Shown one piece after another: positions 1 through 7,022 of a stretch of DNA of 34,614 nucleotides. Where the stretch lies: assembly GCA_937950315.1 (NCBI GenBank), contig CALFDU010000057.1:1-34614 (forward strand), read 5' to 3'. The notes under the pieces are model-generated. The model did not search any database. It saw only the letters and a program-made list of their open reading frames with translations, and was not told the origin of the DNA. Numbering within the stretch: position 1 is the stretch's first letter; each line of letters begins with the position of its first letter. Origin of the DNA: an uncultured Saprospiraceae bacterium (GTDB lineage Bacteria; Bacteroidota; Bacteroidia; Chitinophagales; Saprospiraceae). The position numbers were made by a program, and so were the translations under genes.

Positions 1-454
1 ATATTTATGATCCATGTTTCTGAATTCTACAACCAAGTTTCCCACATTTCAATATTCAAAAAATATTAGGTTTTTTGAACACTGAACCATGGAAAACTGG
101 CTATCTACAGGTTGTCATACACAAAATATTTGCTTGTCCCTCAAGTTGATGCCATTTTTTTAAGATGATTTATTGTCTACACTTTTGATAACATTTGATA
201 AAATAATAACTATCTATATTTTTATCCTCGATTGTATAACTCATTAACCCAGTTATAAGGCGTTCTATTGCACTCATTAGCTCCTATTGTGAGCAATCTG
301 GAGAAGTGTCCACAGCTGAAAGCATAGGGCTATTCTGAGAGATTTCTATACCCGAATTAAGTTTGAATATCATACCCATTTCCATTATTGTCAAGTATAG
401 TAATTATTTCTGCCTAACAGTAATTTACTCTATTATACCTGTGTAAAAGTTTGA
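1..454. other. Non-coding stretch before the Rhs fragment
   Basis: This AT-rich stretch has stop codons in all frames and no protein similarity that I recognise on either strand. An in-frame TGA at 452-454 marks the upstream limit of the Rhs-like reading frame. I see no convincing promoter, RNA gene or long repeat here. It is either ordinary intergenic DNA or the scar of the rearrangement that removed the 5' part of the Rhs gene. Confidence 0.5.
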
Positions 455-547
455 TTAAATTATAGTTACTTTGATAGTTATGCAGATGTTAACTTCAATC
501 CTGGTAGTGATGAACCTATTCTTCTAGGTAAGCAAGTTGGTTCTTCT

Positions 548-3500
548 GTGAAAGTTCTGTCAACAGGGCAGTTTCTCAGTTCTACTTCACACTTTGATGA
601 ATACGGTAGAGTTGAAAGTCAATACGAGGAAAACCATCTTGCTAAATCAGATGTATTTTCAACCACCTATAATGATGCAGATCAAGTAGTCGAAAGTACT
701 AGGGCTTTCGATGGAAATGTATTTAATGAGAATTATAGTTTTGATACATGGGATCGCGTTATATCAAATACACTTTCCATTAACGGACAACCAAGAAAAA
801 ATATTCATCAGTGTACCTATAACCTTGAGGGTTTGCTGTATTCTAAGAATCTTGGTGGAACAAAGGAACAACCTATTCAATCTATAGATTATCAATACAA
901 TGTGAGAGGATGGATGCGCCTGATGAACCAAGATATTTCCCCATTTACAACAGGTGTGCCGTTGCCTGCTTGTGATCCTGTGACTTCTATCTTGGATAAC
1001 GATGTTTTAGATCCAATTGAAGATTATTTGGTAACCATTGAGCAATTATTGGCCATGAGATTTGATGTTGCTATAGGGTCTGCTACCTATGAAGAATGTA
1101 ATGAGAATCTTTGCGATACTCCTGCCAATTGCACCACCGGTGATATCGAAAATCAATTGATGGATTTAGAGGAAATGTTAAATAGTATGACAGCATTAAG
1201 TTATGGAGTAGCTGAAGTTGCCTGCAACGATGGAGGAACACAAGTTATTATCGATGAAGATGTTATGTCGATAATTACATTGCCATTTAGCTTTAATATT
1301 GTCCGAATCCATTTGTGTAACGATCTAGAATACTATGTCTTTGAGCAATTTTTAAATCAGTTATCTGGTGATTACTATGTTCAACAAATTATTACGGTCC
1401 ATTCTGCAGAACAATTGTTTGAATTAAAAAATGGAGATGTTACGAAGATGATAAATTTAGAAGAATTGCTCCATTTGCTTTTAGAGAATCAATTGCTTGA
1501 CGGGGCTTATTTTACATTAGATGATTACAACGATTGTGGAGAAATAGATTGTGAAACAATCTATGATGATTGTACTCTATCGCAAATTGAATCACAAAAT
1601 ATCGCATTGAATGAATTGCAAATCAATGCCAATAATATTGACTTTGAAAATATAGAATTTCCAGTGACTTTAAATTATATAGGTCTCTGTGGTGGAGCGA
1701 CTCTGTGGGTTTTAGAAACGGAAATGGATTTCCTTATCGATAGTCCTTATGAGTTATTGGATCTTCTGGTCCTTAATGGACCAGAAGATTTGATCGCGGT
1801 TGATGACCCAATCACGGAATCGGACAAGGAAGATTTATTTTGTATGCAGTTGGACTATGATCTAGAAGGTAACATAAACAAGATGTTATGGCAGACTGCA
1901 GGTAGAGAGGTTTTTCAATATGATTATCTATATGATCCTTTGTATCGTTTGACTACGGCAAATTTTTCGGAACACTTCAACGAAAATGGTCAAAATCTGA
2001 AAACAGCTGACAATCGATTTGGGGTAGGGGCTATTAGTTATGATCCAGACGGAAATATTTTGTCGCTGGTTCGAAATGGCATTGATGGATATTGTGAGGC
2101 AGCACCTAGTTACGGTTTGATTGATCAATTGATATATAGTTATAGCGCAGGAAATAGGCTTACGTCTGTAAATGACGGAAGTAATTCACCTTATGGTTTT
2201 GCTGGAGCATCAGGAAACTATGAATATGATGCGAAAGGTAATATGACATCCGACCCGTACAAAGGTGTAGCTTTAGATTATAACTTTTTAAACTTACCTG
2301 ACGCAATTAATAGTGGAACTGGAAATTTAAATAATCTATACGATGCCGGTGGTTTTAAACGGCAAAAACAAATCATTGGAACAAATGATGAAAAGACAAT
2401 TGATTATTTTGGTGGGATAGATTATATTGATGGAGAGATGGCTTACTATCAACATGCTGAAGGAAGAATAGTGAAAGACTCAGAAGATAATTGGATTTTC
2501 GAGTATTGCTTAAAGGATCATTTAGGTAATACCAGAGTCATGTTTAGAGACTTAAACAACGATGGGACCATTTCAACTTTGGTGGAAGAGGAAGAGTTTT
2601 TACAAGAAAACCATTATTATCCTTTTGGGATGTCTTTTGCAAATGGTGAGAATTCGCCGTTTAACAAGTATCCTTCTTCTTATGGTAAGAACAATCAAGA
2701 TTTTAAGTACAATGGAAAGGAGCTTCAAGATGAGGTCTTTAGAGTTGTTGATGATGTTGAAATTGAATTGGGGTTATATGATTATGGGGCTAGGTTTTAT
2801 GACCCAAGCATTGGGAGGTTTACTGGTGTCGATCCGATAAGTGATCAGTTCCCGCATGTATCAACCTATAACTATGCTGAAAATGAACCTGTGGGTAGTA
2901 TTGACTTATGGGGACTTCAAAGATTAAAGGTAAATGGAAACTATCCAAATAATCCAGCTGATAGAGGCCTAAACTCTATTCAATCAAAATCAGCTACGAT
3001 TGGAGCAGTCTTGCGGCATCCTAGTAAAGCTAGGAAAGTTGGATTTCCAAATAACTCCAATAATTTATCATCCTCAGTAGGTCGAATTTCCGCTAAGCTT
3101 TCAACTAATCATGGAGGGCCATTATCTACAGGAAGAGGAGGAGAACAAAACGCTTTTAGGCATGCATTAATTTCTGGCAGGATGACTCAGGAGGTTGGAG
3201 TGGGTGTTGCTAGGGAGTTTGGAAATGCTCACGAAGGTCATGGGCCTTATGATGATGTTAGCGTTGATATGAGTCAGAAATTTCAAGGAAAAAATTTAGA
3301 TCTTGCTGACTCAACAGTAGATGTATTAAATAACGAAATAGGTAGGTCTATAGCAGAAAAAAATTCAAATATGAATGCAATGGAATTAGCTGGGGAAATA
3401 CTTTCTGAATTTAGGGATAATGGTTTATTTGTTGTAAATGTTGCTGAAAATGGGACAATTTCTATTTCACGAGAAAAACTAACAGAAGAACAATATAATA

Positions 3501-3553
3501 TCGCAAATGACATGCTTCAAAAAATGGACGAAAATGGGCGAGATAAAAAATAA
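548..3553 (+). CDS. Rhs/YD-repeat polymorphic toxin, 5'-truncated, with NAFRHA-type C-terminal toxin tip
   Basis: This protein of about 1000 residues belongs to the Bacteroidota Rhs (RHS repeat-associated core) family, whose shell encloses a C-terminal toxin used against competing cells. YD-repeat segments lie at about 1-130 and 430-650. A Cys-rich acidic insert sits at about 131-428. The RHS-associated core follows, with DHLGNTRV (about 658), YYPFGM (about 691) and the signature YDYGARFYDPSIGRFTGVDP (about 745-764). The last ~212 residues form a variable tip with NAFRHA (about 869-874), GNAHE (about 893) and DVLNNEIGR. These fit a polymorphic-toxin tip family often annotated as DUF6973, of unknown activity. 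The ORF opens with GTG at 548, but Rhs-like sequence in frame (YFDSYADVNF) continues back to 455, just after a TGA. There is no signal peptide and several hundred N-terminal residues are missing relative to the family, so this is a truncated copy or displaced fragment. It overlaps the next gene by 20 nt. Confidence 0.85.
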   Translation: MKVLSTGQFLSSTSHFDEYGRVESQYEENHLAKSDVFSTTYNDADQVVESTRAFDGNVFNENYSFDTWDRVISNTLSINGQPRKNIHQCTYNLEGLLYSKNLGGTKEQPIQSIDYQYNVRGWMRLMNQDISPFTTGVPLPACDPVTSILDNDVLDPIEDYLVTIEQLLAMRFDVAIGSATYEECNENLCDTPANCTTGDIENQLMDLEEMLNSMTALSYGVAEVACNDGGTQVIIDEDVMSIITLPFSFNIVRIHLCNDLEYYVFEQFLNQLSGDYYVQQIITVHSAEQLFELKNGDVTKMINLEELLHLLLENQLLDGAYFTLDDYNDCGEIDCETIYDDCTLSQIESQNIALNELQINANNIDFENIEFPVTLNYIGLCGGATLWVLETEMDFLIDSPYELLDLLVLNGPEDLIAVDDPITESDKEDLFCMQLDYDLEGNINKMLWQTAGREVFQYDYLYDPLYRLTTANFSEHFNENGQNLKTADNRFGVGAISYDPDGNILSLVRNGIDGYCEAAPSYGLIDQLIYSYSAGNRLTSVNDGSNSPYGFAGASGNYEYDAKGNMTSDPYKGVALDYNFLNLPDAINSGTGNLNNLYDAGGFKRQKQIIGTNDEKTIDYFGGIDYIDGEMAYYQHAEGRIVKDSEDNWIFEYCLKDHLGNTRVMFRDLNNDGTISTLVEEEEFLQENHYYPFGMSFANGENSPFNKYPSSYGKNNQDFKYNGKELQDEVFRVVDDVEIELGLYDYGARFYDPSIGRFTGVDPISDQFPHVSTYNYAENEPVGSIDLWGLQRLKVNGNYPNNPADRGLNSIQSKSATIGAVLRHPSKARKVGFPNNSNNLSSSVGRISAKLSTNHGGPLSTGRGGEQNAFRHALISGRMTQEVGVGVAREFGNAHEGHGPYDDVSVDMSQKFQGKNLDLADSTVDVLNNEIGRSIAEKNSNMNAMELAGEILSEFRDNGLFVVNVAENGTISISREKLTEEQYNIANDMLQKMDENGRDKK
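2782..2835 (+). repeat. Rhs core recombination repeat, copy 1
   Basis: This 54-bp segment encodes YGARFYDPSIGRFTGVDP inside the full Rhs fragment. It matches 4062-4115 at 52 of 54 positions, with mismatches at 2788 and 2830. Its first 30 bp match 5091-5120 at 28 of 30. It marks the point where the conserved core ends and exchangeable tips begin. Confidence 0.9.
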
Positions 3554-3917
3554 GACGTTTGAATATTTAAAGTTGGGTATTCCACTAGTGATAGTTGTAT
3601 TCTTATTTTCAATGTGTGTAAATAAGCAAGAATTCAGTTCTGATCGATGGGCTTTTACTGATGATGATGGATATCCTTATAGAAAGAAAATTGTTGGAGA
3701 TTTAATTGACAATCACCTAAATTTATGTGGGAATAGGATTATGGAATTATTAGGCGAACCTACTGTCATTGAGTCGAAGAAGAGTCAAAGAGATTTTATT
3801 TATTATTTTATTGAAACCAAAAATTCATTGAACTTCGACCCATATTATTCCAATTATTTAGAATTAAAAATTGATAAAGACTCATGTATTTTACAATCCA
3901 AAATTGTCAAGCTTTAA
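3534..3917 (+). CDS. Putative immunity protein for toxin tip 1, membrane-anchored, BamE/SmpA-like
   Basis: This 127-residue protein starts at an ATG inside the end of the Rhs fragment (20-nt overlap), the usual place for a cognate immunity gene. An ATG 27 nt further upstream (3507) is possible but deeper in the toxin gene. A hydrophobic segment at about 12-28 ends in FLFSMC. That is a poor lipobox, so it may be an uncleaved membrane anchor rather than a lipoprotein signal. The rest (VGDLIDNHLNLCGNRIMELLGEP, then alternating polar and hydrophobic strands ending in LELKIDKD) resembles the small BamE/SmpA-like fold, which binds partner proteins. Family identity is not certain. The immunity role is inferred from position, size and membrane targeting. 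Confidence 0.6.
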   Translation: MGEIKNKTFEYLKLGIPLVIVVFLFSMCVNKQEFSSDRWAFTDDDGYPYRKKIVGDLIDNHLNLCGNRIMELLGEPTVIESKKSQRDFIYYFIETKNSLNFDPYYSNYLELKIDKDSCILQSKIVKL

Positions 3918-3992
3918 CTTTAAATATATTTTTGAATATAATTTCTACTTATTATTAGTAGCAAGATTATTCTGAATAGAACATTTAAGAAG

Positions 3993-4055
3993 AAAAGCAT
4001 CCAGCATTGCAAAGACATGAGATTTGTTCGTGTCATCTAGTTGTTGGATGCTTTT
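3993..4055 (+). terminator. Strong two-tier hairpin terminator after tip 1/immunity 1
   Basis: AAAAGCATCCAGCA (3993-4006) pairs with TGTTGGATGCTTTT (4042-4055), giving a 14-bp stem with one G-U pair. A second 7-bp stem (GACATGA 4014-4020 with TCGTGTC 4028-4034) sits inside it. A run of T ends the outer stem. It lies directly before the Rhs core repeat of tip 2, so it should stop transcription entering tip 2. Confidence 0.8.
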
Positions 4056-4761
4056 TAATCTTTATGGCGCTAGGTTTTATGACCCAAGCATTGGGAGGTT
4101 TACTGGTGTAGATCCACTGGCTGACCAGTTCCATGGGTGGAATCCTTATCACTATGTTCATGATAATCCTATTAATATGATCGACCCTACTGGTATGTCA
4201 GGGGAATCTCATCATGAAGATGAAGATGGAAATTTCATAGCAGTTTACGATGATGGAGATACTGGAGTTTATGAACATGAAAATGGAACAACAAAAGAGG
4301 ATGTTGATGAGCAAAGAGAAGGAGGTAAATATACCGGAAGGGATGGGAATTATATTGGTGAGATGGAAGATCATTTAGATCCATCTACATTAAATCAAAA
4401 CCTTTTTGATACAAATTATACAGGGCCGGATAACCCAATGACTTATCCTGATGCTGATGGTAAAAGAAAAGCTGATTATACTGCAGAACCTGCTAATATT
4501 TCTGATGCAATGTCAAAATTACATGATCTTGAGTATGGAGCAGTTGGTATAGCAGGTAAAAAAGGGTTATTTACAGATTCAAAAGGATCTGCAGCGGATT
4601 TTAGGTTTTACAGTAATCAAAAGACTGCTGCAAAAGTGGCTTTAGCAAATAAGGATTATAAAACTTTAAGGCAGGCAATTGGTGTAGGTTATGGTTTAGG
4701 GGCAGCAGCAATCCCAAAAACGATATACAAATTCATGTTCAAAAGCTATTTATTATATTAA
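4024..4761 (+). CDS. Displaced Rhs C-terminal tip 2 with phospholipase-A2-like domain
   Basis: The reading frame opens with TTG inside the upstream terminator. Real homology begins only at about residue 13 (position 4060) with YGARFYDPSIGRFTGVDP, the Rhs core repeat, so the first dozen residues are probably not biological. A linker rich in Asp/Glu follows (AVYDDGDTGVYEHENG). The toxin-like part, from about 130, has YTGPDNP (132-138), then DAMSKLHDLEYG (161-172) and SAADFRF (189-195). A YxGxxNP loop followed by HDxxY matches the calcium-loop and His-Asp catalytic arrangement of parvovirus/PLA2-like toxins; H167 and D168 are the expected pair. A glycine-rich hydrophobic C-terminus follows. No promoter or signal is visible, so it looks like a silent cassette that would become active after recombining with a full Rhs core. 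The phospholipase call is by motif only. Confidence 0.75.
   Translation: MFVSSSCWMLFNLYGARFYDPSIGRFTGVDPLADQFHGWNPYHYVHDNPINMIDPTGMSGESHHEDEDGNFIAVYDDGDTGVYEHENGTTKEDVDEQREGGKYTGRDGNYIGEMEDHLDPSTLNQNLFDTNYTGPDNPMTYPDADGKRKADYTAEPANISDAMSKLHDLEYGAVGIAGKKGLFTDSKGSAADFRFYSNQKTAAKVALANKDYKTLRQAIGVGYGLGAAAIPKTIYKFMFKSYLLY
4062..4115 (+). repeat. Rhs core recombination repeat, copy 2
   Basis: This is the second copy of the core-junction repeat, matching 2782-2835 at 52 of 54 bases. The reading frame relative to the repeat is the same in both copies. A crossover here would therefore join the full Rhs fragment in frame to tip 2 and delete tip 1 with its immunity gene. Confidence 0.9.
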
Positions 4762-4770
4762 TAAGTCAAT

Positions 4771-5049
4771 ATGAATAAAAAGAAAGCGTTTAATATATCC
4801 CTCTTATTTAGTTTACCTTATGTAGGACTAGGTACATATTCTCTTTTAGGCATGTCAAGATCCGGTCCTTATTATTTAGAAAATGCGGACATTGGATTTT
4901 TGCTCACACTACCAGTTAGCTTTCTGGGATTTGGTATTCTATTTTCAGAAAAAGATTCCTTTCATATTGTGATTCTCATTCAGATAGGGGTATTTCTTTT
5001 GTTTTGGTATTTAGTCTATAAGTTTCTATTGAATAGAGGGAAAAACTAA
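4771..5049 (+). CDS. Putative immunity membrane protein for tip 2 (three predicted helices)
   Basis: This 92-residue protein starts 9 nt after the tip 2 stop. It has three hydrophobic segments, at about 7-27, 40-60 and 66-88, linked by short polar loops, with a basic N-terminus (MNKKKAFN). I recognise no named family. Small integral membrane proteins directly downstream of Rhs or CdiA tips are commonly immunity proteins, and a membrane location would suit protection against a phospholipase-like or membrane-acting toxin. The role is inferred from position and topology. Confidence 0.6.
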   Translation: MNKKKAFNISLLFSLPYVGLGTYSLLGMSRSGPYYLENADIGFLLTLPVSFLGFGILFSEKDSFHIVILIQIGVFLLFWYLVYKFLLNRGKN

Positions 5050-5085
5050 TAAAAGCGTAGGTGTTAAAATGAGGGTTTAAGGTAA

Positions 5086-5715
5086 TTAGATTATGGAGCT
5101 AGGTTTTATGATCCAAGCATAGCCCGCTTTACGTCGATCGATAGGTTTGCTGAAAAGTTTCCACATCAATCTACTTACCATTATGCTGCAAATAACCCAA
5201 TATTATTTATTGATATTAAAGGAGATTCTATCCCTCATTCTGCAGGAAATTTAATTGAACAAATGGCTAGTGATATTGGTAAAGAATTTGACCGAGCTGC
5301 TATGGGTGTTGGGAATGGATTAGCGAAAGCAGCAACAACTGTTGGGGACTTAATATCAGAATTGATTCCAGGATTAGAAGAAACAGAACAACAACAACAT
5401 GATGCAGATAATGTTACTACTTATGGTAGTTCACCTTCGGGAAAAAATGCAATTTTAGGAGATAAGTTTGCTGAAACCACAGACCCGGAAAGAGAAGTTC
5501 AAAATACAGCTATCGATTTGGAAGAATTGGTGATTCCAGGTGTTGGTGGTTTAGGACCTAAAATTAACCCTTTCAGAGGTTTAGCTGGATTTCAGGACAA
5601 GGTTGATAAGCTTATCCCAGATGAAAATGAAGTTGCTCCAGACACAGTACACACTATTGAAAAAATAGGTACCATGACCGTAGAAACAAAAACGCCAATT
5701 AAAGTAAAGCCTTAA
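5086..5715 (+). pseudogene. Displaced Rhs C-terminal tip 3 (unrecognised toxin-like domain)
   Basis: Reading from 5086, just after an in-frame TAA, the frame begins LDYGARFYDPSIARFTSID, which is the Rhs core junction, and continues FPHQSTYHYAANNPILFIDIKG, the usual end of the core. It has no start codon of its own at the core; the first ATG is at 5263 and would give 150 residues. The variable part (about 165 residues) begins DSIPHSAGNLIEQ. It contains a hydrophobic helix-like stretch (GNGLAKAATTVGDLISELIP), a Gln/His-rich QQQHDAD segment and an acidic C-terminal half. It has no cysteine. I do not recognise a catalytic motif. It may be a novel toxin, a truncated one, or a pre-toxin linker whose catalytic end was lost. 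Like tip 2 it is probably a silent fragment. Confidence 0.65.
5091..5120 (+). repeat. Rhs core recombination repeat, copy 3 (short)
   Basis: These 30 bp match the start of copy 1 (2782-2811) at 28 of 30 bases. The sequence then diverges while still encoding the same protein motif. It is shorter and more diverged than copy 2, so it would be a poorer substrate for recombination and is perhaps older. Confidence 0.85.
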
Positions 5716-5719
5716 ACAA

Positions 5720-6409
5720 ATGAATAAAATAATATTTTTTTTAATATTAGTTTTTCTTTTTTCTTGCGTGGACAAAAGCAATCAAGAAACATATTATCCA
5801 AACGGATCTGTCAAAGTGCGGATAACATCTAAGAATTCAAATCGAATTTGTTTTGAGAAATTTTACAAAAATGGAATCATTAAAATTATTGCGTGTAAAG
5901 AAAATGGAGAATTTGATGGCAGATATGAAGGATATCATGAGAATGGTAACCTTCAAACTATTGCAAATTACAACAATGGTAAACTTAGTGGGCTAAGAGA
6001 GACTTATCACTTAAATGGAGTATTGGATAATTACAAATATTATAAAGATGATGAGTACTTTTTTGTTCAATTTTTTGAAGACAACCAGATAATAAAGGAA
6101 CATGTAATTCCTCAAATCAATCAAAATACAAATGATATCGAAAAATTATCATTTGATGTTACTATACCATTTAATGATTCTCTAGGTTATTTTAATAGTT
6201 ATATTGATGTGTTTTATAAATTTTCTAATGATAGTGTCTTTTGGGGAGAAGATAAAGAATTTGGTGTATTTCGATTTGATAAAATGCAAAATGAGTTTAC
6301 TATAGAAATTGAAAAAAGAAATGCAGATAGTCTTTTTTTGAAGACATTGTCTGTAATAAATAGCAGTGAATTGCTTGGTTTTTTAGAAGTTAAAAAGATC
6401 AAAAAATGA
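5720..6409 (+). CDS. MORN-repeat-variant lipoprotein, putative immunity protein for tip 3
   Basis: This 229-residue protein starts 4 nt after the tip 3 stop. Its N-terminus (MNKIIFFLILVFLFSC) is a lipoprotein signal with lipidation expected at Cys16. Residues about 24-105 form repeats of the MORN-variant type (YYPNGSVKV, FYKNGIIKI, YHENGNLQT, YHLNGVLDN), which are beta-hairpin repeats common in Bacteroidota envelope proteins. Residues 110-229 form a second, beta-rich part I do not recognise. Close coupling to a displaced Rhs tip suggests an immunity role in the periplasm or at the outer membrane, but MORN lipoproteins have many contexts. Codon use is very AT-rich, like the rest of this array. 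Confidence 0.6.
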   Translation: MNKIIFFLILVFLFSCVDKSNQETYYPNGSVKVRITSKNSNRICFEKFYKNGIIKIIACKENGEFDGRYEGYHENGNLQTIANYNNGKLSGLRETYHLNGVLDNYKYYKDDEYFFVQFFEDNQIIKEHVIPQINQNTNDIEKLSFDVTIPFNDSLGYFNSYIDVFYKFSNDSVFWGEDKEFGVFRFDKMQNEFTIEIEKRNADSLFLKTLSVINSSELLGFLEVKKIKK

Positions 6410-6463
6410 TTTGAAGACAAAAACTGGTGTCTATTCTTAGTGTTTGAATTAAGGGACTAGGGT

Positions 6464-6556
6464 ATGTTAGATGACTTGATTATCTTAGGTGCTCAAGCAG
6501 ATGAAGAAGTAGAAGCCCTTGAAAAGGCTATTTTTAATTCTAGGAAAGGGAAATAA
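6464..6556 (+). CDS. Small acidic ORF of 30 residues, doubtful
   Basis: An ATG ORF encodes MLDDLIILGAQADEEVEALE followed by a basic tail (NSRKGK) and ends directly before a terminator. Its helix-like acidic pattern could be a small protein or the last piece of a deleted gene at the end of the toxin array. I recognise no family. Support is only its position in front of a terminator, in otherwise non-coding DNA. Confidence 0.2.
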   Translation: MLDDLIILGAQADEEVEALEKAIFNSRKGK

Positions 6557-6597
6557 AAAAGCGCAAAGAACTGATATACAGTCAATTGCGCTTTTTT
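6555..6597. terminator. Bidirectional terminator between Rhs array and tRNA genes
   Basis: AAAAAAGCGCAA (6555-6566) pairs with TTGCGCTTTTTT (6586-6597). The stem has A on one side and T on the other, so it can end transcription of the array (+) and of the tRNA genes (minus), which finish at 6604. Confidence 0.8.
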
Positions 6598-6603
6598 TAT
6601 GAG

Positions 6604-6687
6604 TACCCGAGGCGGGACTTGAACCCGCACGACCGTGAAGTCATTGGATTTTAAGTCCAACGTGTCTACCAATTCCACCACCCGGGC
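6604..6687 (-). tRNA. tRNA-Leu (UAA)
   Basis: The reverse complement folds into an 84-nt tRNA. It begins GCCCGGGTGGTGGAATTGG, has anticodon stem TTGGA/TCCAA around the loop CTTAAAA (anticodon UAA), a long variable arm typical of leucine tRNAs, the T-loop GGTTCAAGTCCC, and the acceptor 3' side CTCGGGT with discriminator A. CCA is not encoded. It is probably transcribed together with the Gly tRNA upstream. Confidence 0.97.
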
Positions 6688-6722
6688 TTACCCTTCAGTC
6701 TTCCTTTTCAGAAAAACCTTTG

Positions 6723-6795
<73 letters not shown>

Positions 6796-6816
6796 AGTTA
6801 ACTTCTTAACGGGCTG

Positions 6817-6848
6817 CAAATATAAAATTAGAAATCTTCTTTCAAAAA
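6817..6848 (-). promoter_or_regulatory. Bacteroidota-type promoter for the Gly-Leu tRNA operon
   Basis: On the minus strand, TTTTTG (6843-6848) is followed after 18 nt by TATATTTG (6817-6824), a full match to the TAnnTTTG -7 element of the Bacteroidota housekeeping sigma factor. The tRNA-Gly 5' end is 21 nt downstream of it, which fits a short leader. Confidence 0.65.
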
Positions 6849-6862
6849 TATTCGCAATTAGT

Positions 6863-6893
6863 TTTGCGGAAAAAATGAATATTGATAACTTTA
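6863..6893 (+). promoter_or_regulatory. Possible promoter for the T9SS module
   Basis: TTTG (6863-6866), a 19-nt spacer and TAACTTTA (6886-6893, one base off TAnnTTTG) resemble a Bacteroidota promoter. It lies about 130 nt upstream of the first gene of the module, so it implies a long AT-rich leader. Confidence 0.35.
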
Positions 6894-7022
6894 TATAAGC
6901 AGCATATAGACGACATATTCGTTTTAATGCTAATGAGACAATCCTAAGGCTATTATATATTACATTATTACACTTTTTAATAGCTCAATTCCATTTTATT
7001 ATTTATTCAATAAATCAGAATA

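Noticed and set aside
4024-4059. TTG start and first 12 residues of the tip 2 frame
   Set aside because: These bases form the descending half of a terminator hairpin; homology starts only at the Rhs core at 4060.
6493-6681. 62-residue minus-strand ORF
   Set aside because: It lies across the tRNA-Leu gene and the terminator; the apparent protein is translated tRNA.
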